Below, piece after piece: positions 23,997 through 32,447 of a stretch of 38,105 nucleotides of DNA (position 1 is the stretch's first letter; each line of letters opens with the position of its first letter). Under the pieces are notes generated by a model. That model was not told the origin of the DNA, did no database searches, and was given only the letters and a program-made list of their open reading frames with translations. The position numbers and the translations under genes are program-made. This stretch comes from an uncultured bacterium (GTDB taxonomy: Bacteria; Bacteroidota; Bacteroidia; Bacteroidales; Bacteroidaceae). The stretch is taken from NCBI GenBank assembly GCA_905216095.1, contig CAJMSQ010000023.1, forward strand, positions 1 through 38,105, given 5' to 3'.

Positions 23997-24032
23997 TAAA
24001 AGAAGCCTTCCCGCGGAAAAGCGCGGGAAGGC
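23997..24032 (-). terminator. Intrinsic terminator after the small beta-barrel protein gene
   Basis: GCCTTCCCGCG (24005-24015) pairs perfectly with CGCGGGAAGGC (24022-24032) around a 6-nt loop; on the minus strand TTCTTTTAT follows. It lies 16 bp beyond the stop of the gene ending at 24048. Confidence 0.85.
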
Positions 24033-24047
24033 CGATGCTTGATGTTT

Positions 24048-24626
24048 TCAGAAGCGGAAACCGATGGTCATATATACGCTGCTGTAATTGCGCAGCCCCG
24101 TCGTGCGCGAATCCACGTACCGGTATCCCAGCCCGATGGTCGGCGTACAGCCGAACTCACGTCCGCGGAAGTAATACTCCAGCCCGGCATCATAGAACGT
24201 CTGCTTCCAGTCGGCATGACCTATGCTGCTGCCCGCCATAGCGCGCAGGTCGAGACAGTCTTTCACGCCGCGCGAACCGCAACAGCCCTTCGCGCCCAGC
24301 AGGCGGAAGCCCAGACCTGCGCCTAAGTTGCCGGCCGAATTCCACGCGCGCTCGCCGTCCTTCTCATACAGTCCCGTATTCACCTCGGCACGGGCAAAGG
24401 CATACAGGCGGGGAGCGAACTCATAGCCCACGTTCACGCCGCCGAACACCGGCGTCACGTCGTGCTGGGGAAGCCCTGCGCCTACGTTCGCCCCGAAGTA
24501 CCACTTGCGTGTGAACGGCTTCGTGCACGTTTCCGACTTTCCGGCCGTGCACTGCGCGCCGGCCTCACTCCATACTGCGCCCCAGACTGCCGTCAGCAGG
24601 CACACTATCATCACCAATCTTTTCAT
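24048..24626 (-). CDS. Small outer-membrane beta-barrel protein, 192 aa
   Basis: A signal peptide (MKRLVMIVCLLTAVWGAVWS, cleavage near GAQC) is followed by alternating amphipathic strands: KWYFGANVGAGLPQH, GGVNVGYEFAPRLYAFARAE, AGNLGAGLGFRLLG, YDAGLEYYFRGREF and PTIGLGYRYVDS. It ends MTIGFRF, with an aromatic C-terminus typical of outer-membrane barrels recognised by BamA. A conserved-looking cysteine cluster (GCCGSRGVKDC) sits in one predicted loop, possibly a disulfide. This is the size of OmpW- or OmpA-barrel-like eight-stranded proteins; the specific family was not recognised. It is monocistronic with a strong terminator. Confidence 0.75.
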   Translation of the reverse strand: MKRLVMIVCLLTAVWGAVWSEAGAQCTAGKSETCTKPFTRKWYFGANVGAGLPQHDVTPVFGGVNVGYEFAPRLYAFARAEVNTGLYEKDGERAWNSAGNLGAGLGFRLLGAKGCCGSRGVKDCLDLRAMAGSSIGHADWKQTFYDAGLEYYFRGREFGCTPTIGLGYRYVDSRTTGLRNYSSVYMTIGFRF

Positions 24627-24656
24627 TTCTCGTGTATTTGTATTTGAGTTTCAGAT

Positions 24657-24887
24657 TTATTTTCGTTTCATTCCACGGTCTGCGGAGCCGCGCCGGTGTT
24701 TACCGGTCGCCCAAGCTATGACATGCACCGTCAGCAGGGCGGGCACCGAAACCCACAACGTGTCTGCGAACACGTCCGCCAGGCTCTTGTTTTCGCTCCA
24801 CAGCAACATATTCAGCGCGAACACCGTCACGACAGCCAGTATGTCCGACAACATCACGGCATACCTGTATCTACATTTTCCGTTCAT
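24657..24887 (-). CDS. Small predicted membrane protein, 76 aa
   Basis: MNGKCRYRYAVMLSDILAVV then VFALNMLLW forms one predicted membrane helix, and TLWVSVPALLTVHVIAWA a second, with a basic C-terminal tail (GKHRRGSADRGMKRK). I prefer ATG 24887; a TTG five codons upstream is the other option. The family was not recognised. It lies on the same strand between another small membrane protein (25012-25329) and the beta-barrel gene, with gaps of 125 and 31 bp, so cotranscription is possible. Confidence 0.55.
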   Translation of the reverse strand: MNGKCRYRYAVMLSDILAVVTVFALNMLLWSENKSLADVFADTLWVSVPALLTVHVIAWATGKHRRGSADRGMKRK

Positions 24888-25011
24888 AAGTTTCGATGTC
24901 AAAAGATAAGTAAAAAAATTTGCAACCGGCTCGTGCGCCTCTCAGTCCGGCCAGTCCCGATTCACAAAGACAGCCATGATTCCGCCGATGCCGCTTCTTC
25001 TGTTTTCATCA

Positions 25012-25329
25012 TCAGACGAGCGACCGCACAAGCTGCGACAAGTCCGCACCGAAGATAAGCAAAGCCGCGATGACAGCGTGCAGCAACCTTGACTTCAGCA
25101 GTCCCTTGCGCCACAACCACCAGTCCGCCGCATACAGGCCGCAGGCCAGCAGCGCGAAAGCGTACCGCAGATTGTCGCCGTCCGATACGCCGCTCCAGCC
25201 GTCACGCCGGAAGTCCAGCGCCAGACCGACCAGAATCACGACAGCCAGCAAAACCATCATCCCTTTCATTATCTTACAAAAGAACAGCTCTCCGTCCATC
25301 GTTTCTTCCATATATGCAGATTCACCCAT
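25012..25329 (-). CDS. Small predicted membrane protein, 105 aa
   Basis: Starting at ATG 25329 (MGESAYMEETMDGELFFCKI), the protein has three hydrophobic segments: MMVLLAVVILVGLALDF, YAFALLACGLYAADWW and LLHAVIAALLIFGADL. The acidic N-terminus and WWLWRKGLLKS between the second and third segments suggest a three-helix inner-membrane protein. The family was not recognised. A -7-like box TAATTTTG (complement of 25410-25417) gives it a plausible promoter about 80 bp upstream. The longer open frame to 25455 is unlikely because it would overlap that box. Confidence 0.55.
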   Translation of the reverse strand: MGESAYMEETMDGELFFCKIMKGMMVLLAVVILVGLALDFRRDGWSGVSDGDNLRYAFALLACGLYAADWWLWRKGLLKSRLLHAVIAALLIFGADLSQLVRSLV

Positions 25330-25556
25330 GTCTCTTTCGCCGCGCCGTTCCGGCCGTGTCCGCAGCCGCCACAGGCTTCCGCCGCACATCCGCCGCCGCA
25401 TTGCAGTCGCAAAATTAGGAAACAATTCCAAAGAAAAGGAAAGAAATTCCCGCATTCTCTATCCTATTAAAAACTTTTTGCATATTTTTCCGGCATTTTG
25501 CTACCTTTACCATGCATTCATGCGGAGAAATCCTTTCCTTCCCTGTTTCTGTGCGG

Positions 25557-26510
25557 TTATTCAAAAGCTTCAGGATTCCACAGACGGGCGCTGGCATTAC
25601 CTACAATGACACCCGTACGCAGGTTCTTCTTCATCTCCTCGCTCAACTTCGACTTTTCAATCAGATTGAGCACCGCCTTGGCGTACGAACTATCGTCCAT
25701 GGAAGGATTCAGGTTCTTCACACCTTTGACGAACTCTTCGATAACCGCGATTTCCGCCGCTCTTTTCGGATAGAGCTTCTTCATCTGCAACAGGTAAGCC
25801 TCTTCCGTTTCCGATTTGTTGATATACTCCTGTATGTTTTCATTCAGTTTAATCAGTTCAGGTGTCTTTTTGTTCACCTCCGACTGCAGCGTACCGGTTT
25901 TCAGCCCTGCACTGCGCTCAACCGACAAATAAATCCGGTTCGTCAGTTCCGACGTACTCAGACCGGCAAGTCCGTTCTGGCTGTTTCTGTCAATCTCCAG
26001 CAACGCCTTGTTGTGGTAATAACCCACACTATCCTCCAGTGTCAGTTGGGCGGGACGGACCGAATTGGTGTTTCCGGGCAGGACGACATCATCAAGCGCC
26101 AGCTTCTCGTCATTCAGCAAGTCCAATTTGGTCTGTACTGTAGCACGGCACAACACAATCTTGCTATTGACAGTCGGAATAGCCGCCGCGCCTGAAGCCG
26201 CCGCCGCACCGGCAATCGTACCAACAGGACCGCCGGCCAAACTTCCGAACAAACCGCCAATGGCATCCGACGCAACAATCTTCATAAACCGGCGAAAAAA
26301 TCCACCAAGGCCGCGCGACTTCACTTGTTGCTCTCCGAATGTCGCATCGTTCAGACTTGCAATGTCGTTTTGCAGGCCTTGCAACGCCAACGCGTCCTCT
26401 TGCGAAATCGTTGTCTCCTGACTTGCAACATCATACTCATCGTTGTTGCACGATACTGTGCCCATCAGAACCATTGACAGGCAACTCACTGTTAAAATAA
26501 TCTTTTTCAT
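25557..26510 (-). CDS. Lipoprotein with a glycine-zipper-like hydrophobic segment, 317 aa
   Basis: MKKIILTVSCLSMVLMGTVSC is a lipoprotein signal with Cys21 as the lipidated residue. After a short acidic spacer comes FFRRFMKIVASDAIGGLF and then GSLAGGPVGTIAGAAAASGA, an unusually Gly/Ala-rich stretch (about residues 73-112) resembling glycine-zipper or bacteriocin-like membrane-inserting helices. The remainder is predominantly helical and charged (LNENIQEYINKSETEEAYLL, SKLSEEMKKNLRTGVIV). The enzyme family was not recognised. It is 23 bp downstream of the DUF3244 gene, so the two are probably cotranscribed. Its GC content is lower than the trp and T9SS genes. Confidence 0.7.
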   Translation of the reverse strand: MKKIILTVSCLSMVLMGTVSCNNDEYDVASQETTISQEDALALQGLQNDIASLNDATFGEQQVKSRGLGGFFRRFMKIVASDAIGGLFGSLAGGPVGTIAGAAAASGAAAIPTVNSKIVLCRATVQTKLDLLNDEKLALDDVVLPGNTNSVRPAQLTLEDSVGYYHNKALLEIDRNSQNGLAGLSTSELTNRIYLSVERSAGLKTGTLQSEVNKKTPELIKLNENIQEYINKSETEEAYLLQMKKLYPKRAAEIAVIEEFVKGVKNLNPSMDDSSYAKAVLNLIEKSKLSEEMKKNLRTGVIVGNASARLWNPEAFE

Positions 26511-26533
26511 AAAACTTTTTGGTTTTTATTTAG

Positions 26534-26911
26534 TTAATAATTAAAAGGGATATTCTCTTTATAAAACTCTCCTGACACATTGTTGCCTTTTGCGTCTTGT
26601 ATATATATACTATAGTCTCCATCGCGATACTTCTCCAAGTCCACATAAACCGACCTCGGCGTAGTTGTATTTATTACCTTATTATATACTACACCTTGCG
26701 GCCCAACTACAACTACGTAAAGGCTGTTCGAGTTCTTCAAACGAATTCTTAACTTGTCAAAATTAAAATCCACATCGAAAGGAATTTGTTTACCTATAAT
26801 AGAGGGTACTTCTGCCTCATCTTGTCTTTTTAATTCTACAGGCCCGGCCATAACGATTCCACCATTTATCGCAAACAAAGCCATTACAAAAGTTTCTTTC
26901 ATTCTACTCAT
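26534..26911 (-). CDS. DUF3244-like secreted protein, 125 aa
   Basis: The N-terminus MSRMKETFVMALFAINGGIV resembles a signal peptide ending near VMAGP. The rest is a small beta-sandwich: LRIRLKNSNSLYVVVVGPQG, VVYNKVINTT, SVYVDLEKYRDGDYSIYI and NVSGEFYKE. This matches the pattern of DUF3244 proteins, short secreted beta proteins of Bacteroidales with unknown function; assignment is by pattern. A second ATG three codons in (26902) is also possible. Its -7 box TAATTTTG (complement of 26947-26954) lies about 40 bp upstream. The gene is AT-rich compared with most of the window. Confidence 0.7.
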   Translation of the reverse strand: MSRMKETFVMALFAINGGIVMAGPVELKRQDEAEVPSIIGKQIPFDVDFNFDKLRIRLKNSNSLYVVVVGPQGVVYNKVINTTTPRSVYVDLEKYRDGDYSIYIQDAKGNNVSGEFYKENIPFNY

Positions 26912-26946
26912 TTCTTTTTTACATTATTTGTTAATGATTTCGAATG

Positions 26947-26954
26947 CAAAATTA
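26947..26954 (-). promoter_or_regulatory. -7 box for the DUF3244/lipoprotein pair
   Basis: On the minus strand TAATTTTG matches TAnnTTTG about 40 bp before the DUF3244 start. A -33 TTTG is not evident at the normal spacing. Confidence 0.4.
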
Positions 26955-27062
26955 GAATATCTGCATTAGAGCAGCTAAAAAATACGCGGACAACAAGGTG
27001 GACAACCCCTAATCTTTATCAAATACAAGCAACTGATAATCAACTACTATCAGTAATATATC

Positions 27063-27097
27063 AAAAAAACTCGTGGACATTCGGTCACACGAGTTTC
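27063..27097 (-). terminator. Intrinsic terminator after the TPR/HTH regulator
   Basis: On the minus strand ACTCGTG pairs with CACGAGT (27088-27094 with 27069-27075), with an inner GAC/GTC, and seven U residues follow (complement of 27063-27069). It lies about 40 bp beyond the stop at 27134. Confidence 0.85.
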
Positions 27098-27133
27098 AGA
27101 AATGATTTTTTATAACCTTAAAAGTAATAAGAG

Positions 27134-28912
27134 TTAGTATTTCGCAAGAAAATCTTCCAAAGAAAGACCGTCTTTTCCTAAACCAATCTTTTCGCGTTTA
27201 ATACGATATTTACGTTTTTTCAGAGCTTCCTCGTTACTTCCTAAAAGTAACACAATATTAGCATTACTTACCCCCATACGTAGCAAACAACATACATAAA
27301 CATCATCTGTCGTTAATGCAGAATACTCCTCACGTAATCTCTTTTCAAAGCCATCATAGCAGAAATTCATTGCTTCAAAAAGATTTTTCATATCCATTTC
27401 AGAAAGGATTAAATCAGATTTCTGTTTCCATTTCTGCGATGGATTCAATTTATCCAAGGATTCTATTCGAGACACTGTCTCATTCATCTTAAATATCTTT
27501 TCTTTCAGAAGATGTTGTTGTTCGGAAAGTTCATTCAATAATCTTTCCTTTTCCATCTTTTCTTCTTTCAGTAAATTTTTCTCTACAATCGAAGCCTTTA
27601 ATATCTGTTCTTTTTCAGATAAATATTGTCTCTGCTCTAACAATTCATTAGTCTTTTTCTGTAATTCGCGCAGACTTTGATTAAGAAGAGCATCTTTAGT
27701 ACGTATTATCTCCTGCCTTTTAGTTTTTTCTTTAACATACACATAATAAGCTATTAAAACAAATGATACTAATATAATTATAATTATCAATATCATTATA
27801 TTTTTCTCTTGTGCCTTACTTTTCAACCTTATATTCTCGTACTCATATCTATGATAATCGTACTTTTGCTGTAATCTTGTCAAGTCATTTTCAATGGTTT
27901 CTATATGGTCTGAATCCAAATAGAGTGCATATTTTTCATGATATTCCAAGGCTTTTCTATAGTTGCCCATACCTTTTTCCATGCGATAAGCCTGCTTTGC
28001 ATCACTAGCCACCGCATAATATCTTTTATTATTATCTACCTTATCCAAATAATAACGGACAGAATCATATTGCTGCAGATCATTTAGAATTAGCAATTTT
28101 GTAGCATTCAAGTTCTTCCTTCTCAGTGAATTTTCACCTACAAAAGAAAGAGCTTTATTTATATAAAGCAATGCCTCCGGATATTGTCCGGCCTGTTCAT
28201 AGGACATACTTAAATATTTATATAGTCCTATCAACAATTTTGTATTGTTTTTATCCGTCGCTAACTTAATTCCCGCACGAAGTGTTCGGTTTGCCTTTTC
28301 ATAATCCGCCATATACACATAACTCCAACCGATATCACGCAATATATATATAAGATTGATTGTGTCTCGTGCGGCTTCAGCATATTTTTTTGCCTCCAAT
28401 AGCTTGTTCAGCCCCATTTCGTAAGGACGCTTATTCTGTAAAAGTAGTCCCAAATGGCTATAGACAAGCAGACGAAGGCGATTATCGTCCGTGGCCGAGG
28501 CCGCCGAGGCTGCTTGACGGAAGTAGTCAAGCGCACGTTTGGGCTCGTAGGTGTCACGTAGGGTCTGCGCCATGTAGAAACAGCTCCAGGCCTTGCGAAG
28601 CGAATCGGAAGAGGCCGAATAATAGTCCACGGCGATACGGATGAGCGAGTCGTTGCGCGGAACAAGGTCGTTCTTGTATTGCGCCTGCGTCAGGAGCAGG
28701 GCATAACGGGCATGGTTGCGGCCGGACATCGGGGCCGCGCCGTCTATGCTGTCGAGCAGGCACAGGGCCGCGGCGGAACTGTCGGGCATGAGCCGTTCGG
28801 CACGGTCGAGCTGCCTGCCCAGACGGACGGACTGCCGCCAACGGACAAACAGGAACGTGCCGGCGGCGACGACGGCCAGAAAGAGTATCGCATAGCCTGT
28901 TCTTCGAAGCAT
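27134..28912 (-). CDS. Membrane-anchored TPR protein with coiled coil and C-terminal HTH (regulator), 592 aa
   Basis: One membrane helix at the start (about 5-25, GYAILFLAVVAAGTFLFV) is followed by several TPR-like helix pairs to about residue 345. A second helix (IMILIIIIILVSFVLIAYYV, about 373-395) leads into a long coiled coil (NELLEQRQYLSEKEQILKAS and following). The C-terminal domain, ALTTDDVYVCCLLRMGVSNA with IVLLLGSNEEALKKRKYRIK, is a LuxR-like helix-turn-helix. This is a common Bacteroidales layout in which periplasmic TPRs are joined through the membrane to a cytoplasmic DNA-binding tail. Its target is unknown. Base composition changes sharply near 28450: the first 150 codons are GC-rich, the remainder very AT-rich. 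Confidence 0.85.
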   Translation of the reverse strand: MLRRTGYAILFLAVVAAGTFLFVRWRQSVRLGRQLDRAERLMPDSSAAALCLLDSIDGAAPMSGRNHARYALLLTQAQYKNDLVPRNDSLIRIAVDYYSASSDSLRKAWSCFYMAQTLRDTYEPKRALDYFRQAASAASATDDNRLRLLVYSHLGLLLQNKRPYEMGLNKLLEAKKYAEAARDTINLIYILRDIGWSYVYMADYEKANRTLRAGIKLATDKNNTKLLIGLYKYLSMSYEQAGQYPEALLYINKALSFVGENSLRRKNLNATKLLILNDLQQYDSVRYYLDKVDNNKRYYAVASDAKQAYRMEKGMGNYRKALEYHEKYALYLDSDHIETIENDLTRLQQKYDYHRYEYENIRLKSKAQEKNIMILIIIIILVSFVLIAYYVYVKEKTKRQEIIRTKDALLNQSLRELQKKTNELLEQRQYLSEKEQILKASIVEKNLLKEEKMEKERLLNELSEQQHLLKEKIFKMNETVSRIESLDKLNPSQKWKQKSDLILSEMDMKNLFEAMNFCYDGFEKRLREEYSALTTDDVYVCCLLRMGVSNANIVLLLGSNEEALKKRKYRIKREKIGLGKDGLSLEDFLAKY

Positions 28913-29027
28913 CTGAATGGTTTACCGGTTTTCCGATGACAAATATACAATTTTTAACCGGACGGTCCAAAAAGAGCGACAAAGACTTTGTCAGCCGCAA
29001 CGGCGGGCACGGTGACGGCATACTGAC

Positions 29028-29068
29028 GCAAATCGGCGCGGACCCGCCGTGGGTTCGCGCCGATTTGC
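29028..29068 (-). terminator. Perfect 13-bp hairpin after secDF
   Basis: GCAAATCGGCGCG (29028-29040) pairs perfectly with CGCGCCGATTTGC (29056-29068), with an inner CCC/GGG pair. It sits 23 bp beyond the secDF stop. No U-run follows on the minus strand. Confidence 0.55.
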
Positions 29069-29090
29069 TTATATGTAGCATTCCGAAGCG

Positions 29091-31994
29091 TCAGGCTTCC
29101 GCAGAGGCGGCAACCACGCGTTTCCGGCCGAGCACGCGGTAGGCGATAGGTGCGGCCAGGAAGATGGAAGAAAGCGTTCCGAAGATGACACCGAGCATCA
29201 TGGCGAAGGAGAACGAGCGGATGCTGTCGCCGCCAAGGAAGAAGATGCAGAGCAGCACGAGCAACGTCGTGGCCGAAGTCATGATGGTACGTGTCAATGT
29301 GCTGTTCAGCGAGTCGTTGAACAGGCGCTGCGTGTCGCGCTTGGGATAGAGGCCGAGGTTCTCGCGGATACGGTCGAAGACCACCACCTTGTCGTTGATG
29401 GAGTAACCGATGGCCGTAAGGATGGCGCCGATGAAGGTCTGGTCTATCTCGAGCGAGAAGGGAACCCAGCCCCAGCAAAGGGCGTACATACCTATGATGA
29501 AGAGCGTATCAACGGCCAAAGCGGCGACGCTGCCCACGGAGAACGCAACGTTGCGGAAGCGCAGCAGGATGTACAGGAAGATGGCGATGAGCGAAAGGAT
29601 GACACTGATGACGGCACCCTTGGTCATGTCTTCGGCAACGGAGGAATCGACCTTCTGAGAGGACACGATGGAACCACCGTTACGGTTCTCGCGGTCCTTG
29701 AACGTGGCATAGTCGGCCGAGATGAGCTTGCCGTCGTGCAGGGCCTGCCATACGAACTTGTCTACCACTTCGTCTTCGCCGCCTATGTTGTAGTTGGTGG
29801 TCAGACGGATGCACTCGCTCTCGGCGGTCACTACCTTGATGGCGCCTACCGAGGCCGAAGGTTCGTCGGTCTTGGCGACAGCTGAGGCCACCACGTCACG
29901 TACGTCCTCGGGGGTCACCGATTTCTCGAACTGGATGACGTAGTTGCGTCCGCCGGTGAAGTCGATACCCTTGGACAGGCCGCGGCCGAGGATGAGTCCT
30001 GCGAAGACAACGGCGAGCACACCGAATACCATCATCGAGTTGCGGCCTTTCTCCATGAAGCGCACCTTGACATCGGCCAAGAAACCGCGCGACAGGGGTG
30101 TCGTGAAGGTAAGTCCCATCCACTTGTCCTTGTTGTGGAAGTGCTCATATACTATGCGGGTGAGCCATACGGCCGTAAAGAACGAAGCACAGATACCTAT
30201 GCCGAGCGTAAGCGCGAATCCGCGAATCGGGCCCGTACCGAAGTTGTACAGGATGATGGCTGTGATGATAGAAGTCAGGTTGGAGTCGAAAATAGCGGAG
30301 AAGGCGTTGCCGTAACCGTCGGCCAAGGCCTGCTTCACGTTCTTTCCGGCGCGGAGTTCCTCCTTGATGCGCTCATAGATAAGCACGTTGGCATCGACGG
30401 CCATACCGAGCGAGAGCACCATACCGGCGATACCGCTCATCGTGAGTGCGGCCTGGAAGGACGTGAGTACGCCGAACGTGAAGAAGAAGTTAAGCAACAG
30501 GGCGCAGTTGGCCACCATTCCGGGAATGAAGCCGTAGATCAGGCACATGAAAATCATGAGCAGGATGAAGGCTACTATACATGCGGTGAAACCGGCCTTG
30601 ATGGAAGCCTCGCCGAGCGACGGGCCTACGGTCTCCACCTGTACGGTAACGAGGGGTACGGACATCTTACCGCTCTTCAGCACGATGGAAAGTGCGCGGG
30701 TGTCGTCGGGCGTGAAGCTGCCGGATATCTGCGAGCTGCCGCCGGCAATCTTCTCGCTGGGCGCGGGTGCGCTGTAGACTTTTCCGTCGAGTACGATGGC
30801 GATGGGTTTGCCCACGTTCTTGCCGGTGATGTCGGCCCAGGTGCGTGCGGCGTCGGTCTTCATGGTCATGGAGACTACGGGACGTCCGCCGTGCTGGGAG
30901 TCGAAGTCGGGCTGCGCGTCGTTGATGACGTCGCCGCTCAGCGAAGGCATGGCCTCGCCGTTGTCTCCGCGCTCGCCGCGCAGGGCATAGAGCAGGTAAG
31001 CGCCGCCTTCGGGCTTGGCCGAGAAGGCCAGACGCACGCCTTTGAGTATCTCCTTGGCCTTGTCGGTGGCCAACGTGGCCTCGATGGCGTTCACGGCGGC
31101 CTTGTCATTGCCGACCATGCCGACTACGCAGCCGCCCGTGCCCTGCATGGAGAGGACTTCGCCGAGCTTCTTCTCGACGGTCTCGGTCTCAAGCGGGTTA
31201 TTTTTCTTAGGTTGTGCCAGCAGGACGGGCAGTTCGCGGAGTTCGGCCATTTCGGACTGCACCTCGGCGGCCTGATAAGTGGTCCAGAACTCGAGGTTGG
31301 CGCTTCCCGTGAGCAGTTGCTCCACGTCTTCGGGGTCGGTCACGCCGGGCATTTCGACCATAATCTGGCCCATCTGTCCCTTACCGCGGAGAATCTGGAT
31401 GTTGGGCTGTGCCACACCGTACTGGTCTATACGCGAACGGATGACCTCGTAGGCGTTGTCCACGGCTCCCGCGATTTTGCCTTCGAGCGCCTTCTTGACG
31501 TCGGCGTCCGTGCTCTGGTAACTTATGCCGTCGGCGGTCATTTTTTCGGCAAAGACGGCGCCGAGCTGGTTTTGGCCGTGGGCGGCCTCATACTTGCCTA
31601 TGAACACGTCCACGAAGTCGCGGCCCGTGCGCGAGGCTTCGGCTTTCGCCTCGTCCACCATCTTGGCAAAGTCGGCTTCCTTGGCCTTTCCGCCGGCATA
31701 TTCCCTGACCATGTCGGGCACGGACACCTCGAGCAGGAAGCTTACGCCGCCCTTCAGGTCGAGGCCGAGGCCGATTTGCAGTTTCTCGCAGTCGGCCAGT
31801 GTTTTCCAGCCCAGATAAACCTTTTGGTTCCGCATGGAGTCGAGGTACGCCTTACCGGCATCCTCACCTTTCACCGCAGCGATTTTTTCGGCTTCGCCCT
31901 TGTATTTGCCCGTCACCCACGAAAAGGAGAAGTAGAAGAGGCAAATCAGCGTCAGCAGCACTGCGATGAGCTTGACAAATCCTTTGTTTTGCAT
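29091..31994 (-). CDS. secDF: Protein translocase subunit SecDF (fused SecD and SecF)
   Basis: SecDF uses the proton gradient to drive late steps of Sec-dependent export, pulling proteins to the periplasmic side. The 967-residue protein is a natural SecD-SecF fusion as found throughout Bacteroidota. The first half has an N-terminal helix (about 8-27), GLGLDLKGGVSFLLEV (SecD, about 75-90), the large periplasmic P1 region and an RND-type membrane block with AVDANVLIYERIKEE. The second half opens after a membrane segment with GIDFTGGRNYVIQFE and ends with AIGYSINDKVVVFDRIREN in the SecF membrane block. It is monocistronic. Both the Sec pathway and the T9SS of this window depend on it. Confidence 0.96.
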   Translation of the reverse strand: MQNKGFVKLIAVLLTLICLFYFSFSWVTGKYKGEAEKIAAVKGEDAGKAYLDSMRNQKVYLGWKTLADCEKLQIGLGLDLKGGVSFLLEVSVPDMVREYAGGKAKEADFAKMVDEAKAEASRTGRDFVDVFIGKYEAAHGQNQLGAVFAEKMTADGISYQSTDADVKKALEGKIAGAVDNAYEVIRSRIDQYGVAQPNIQILRGKGQMGQIMVEMPGVTDPEDVEQLLTGSANLEFWTTYQAAEVQSEMAELRELPVLLAQPKKNNPLETETVEKKLGEVLSMQGTGGCVVGMVGNDKAAVNAIEATLATDKAKEILKGVRLAFSAKPEGGAYLLYALRGERGDNGEAMPSLSGDVINDAQPDFDSQHGGRPVVSMTMKTDAARTWADITGKNVGKPIAIVLDGKVYSAPAPSEKIAGGSSQISGSFTPDDTRALSIVLKSGKMSVPLVTVQVETVGPSLGEASIKAGFTACIVAFILLMIFMCLIYGFIPGMVANCALLLNFFFTFGVLTSFQAALTMSGIAGMVLSLGMAVDANVLIYERIKEELRAGKNVKQALADGYGNAFSAIFDSNLTSIITAIILYNFGTGPIRGFALTLGIGICASFFTAVWLTRIVYEHFHNKDKWMGLTFTTPLSRGFLADVKVRFMEKGRNSMMVFGVLAVVFAGLILGRGLSKGIDFTGGRNYVIQFEKSVTPEDVRDVVASAVAKTDEPSASVGAIKVVTAESECIRLTTNYNIGGEDEVVDKFVWQALHDGKLISADYATFKDRENRNGGSIVSSQKVDSSVAEDMTKGAVISVILSLIAIFLYILLRFRNVAFSVGSVAALAVDTLFIIGMYALCWGWVPFSLEIDQTFIGAILTAIGYSINDKVVVFDRIRENLGLYPKRDTQRLFNDSLNSTLTRTIMTSATTLLVLLCIFFLGGDSIRSFSFAMMLGVIFGTLSSIFLAAPIAYRVLGRKRVVAASAEA

Positions 31995-32048
31995 TTTTTA
32001 CTCTGTGATTATTAATTATTATATTTGTTTCTCTTTAGTTTGAACGTG

Positions 32049-32056
32049 CAAATATA
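32049..32056 (-). promoter_or_regulatory. secDF promoter -7 box
   Basis: On the minus strand TATATTTG matches TAnnTTTG about 55 bp before the secDF start. A TTG trinucleotide lies 22 bp further upstream (complement of 32079-32081), a marginal -33 element. Confidence 0.45.
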
Positions 32057-32191
32057 CACGATTTTTTCTGAAAACCTGCAATTTGACCGTCTATTTTCGT
32101 GAAACGTGCCGCAGACGGGGCTGCGCGGCGGCCTTCAGGGCCAGGGCCGGGGCGGGAAAAACGCGGCCGGAACGCGGCCGGGAGCGCACGC

Positions 32192-32447
32192 GACTTTAAC
32201 ATTTTTAACTTTCGTGTACAATCTGCGGCGCGTACATGGCTTGTAGTTTTCCCTACATGCAGGGCCGGAAAATCCTACATGGCATGTAGTTCCGCCTACA
32301 TGCCATGTCCGAAATCATGAAATAGGGATAGTTTCTCCCGGAAACGGGCCTACGGGCACGAAAAAAGGGGCGGTTTCAGACCGTCCCCGTGCTTTCGCAA
32401 TGCAAAGATAATACATTTTCCGCCCGAAAGCAAATTGTGTTAAAATC
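32192..32447 (-). repeat. Dispersed promoter-hairpin repeat, copy 4 (256 bp)
   Basis: Read on the minus strand: GATTTTAACACAATTTGC start, TTTG (32431-32434), 20-bp spacer and TATCTTTG (32403-32410). A GGGG-A-CGGT / ACCG-CCCC hairpin (32367-32388) within outer GCACG/CGTGC arms follows, then six U residues. The middle contains the 15-nt palindrome CTACATGGCATGTAG (32275-32289), CTACATGCCATGT (32296-32308) and CTACATGC/TTGTAG units. The tail is GAAAGTTAAAAATGTTAAAGTC. It points toward secDF. It is very similar to copy 1 at both ends and in the hairpin. Confidence 0.85.

Noticed and set aside
30135..32015. 626-codon plus-strand open frame opposite secDF
   Set aside because: Antisense shadow of secDF without any recognisable domain, in the same position as the strong minus-strand gene.
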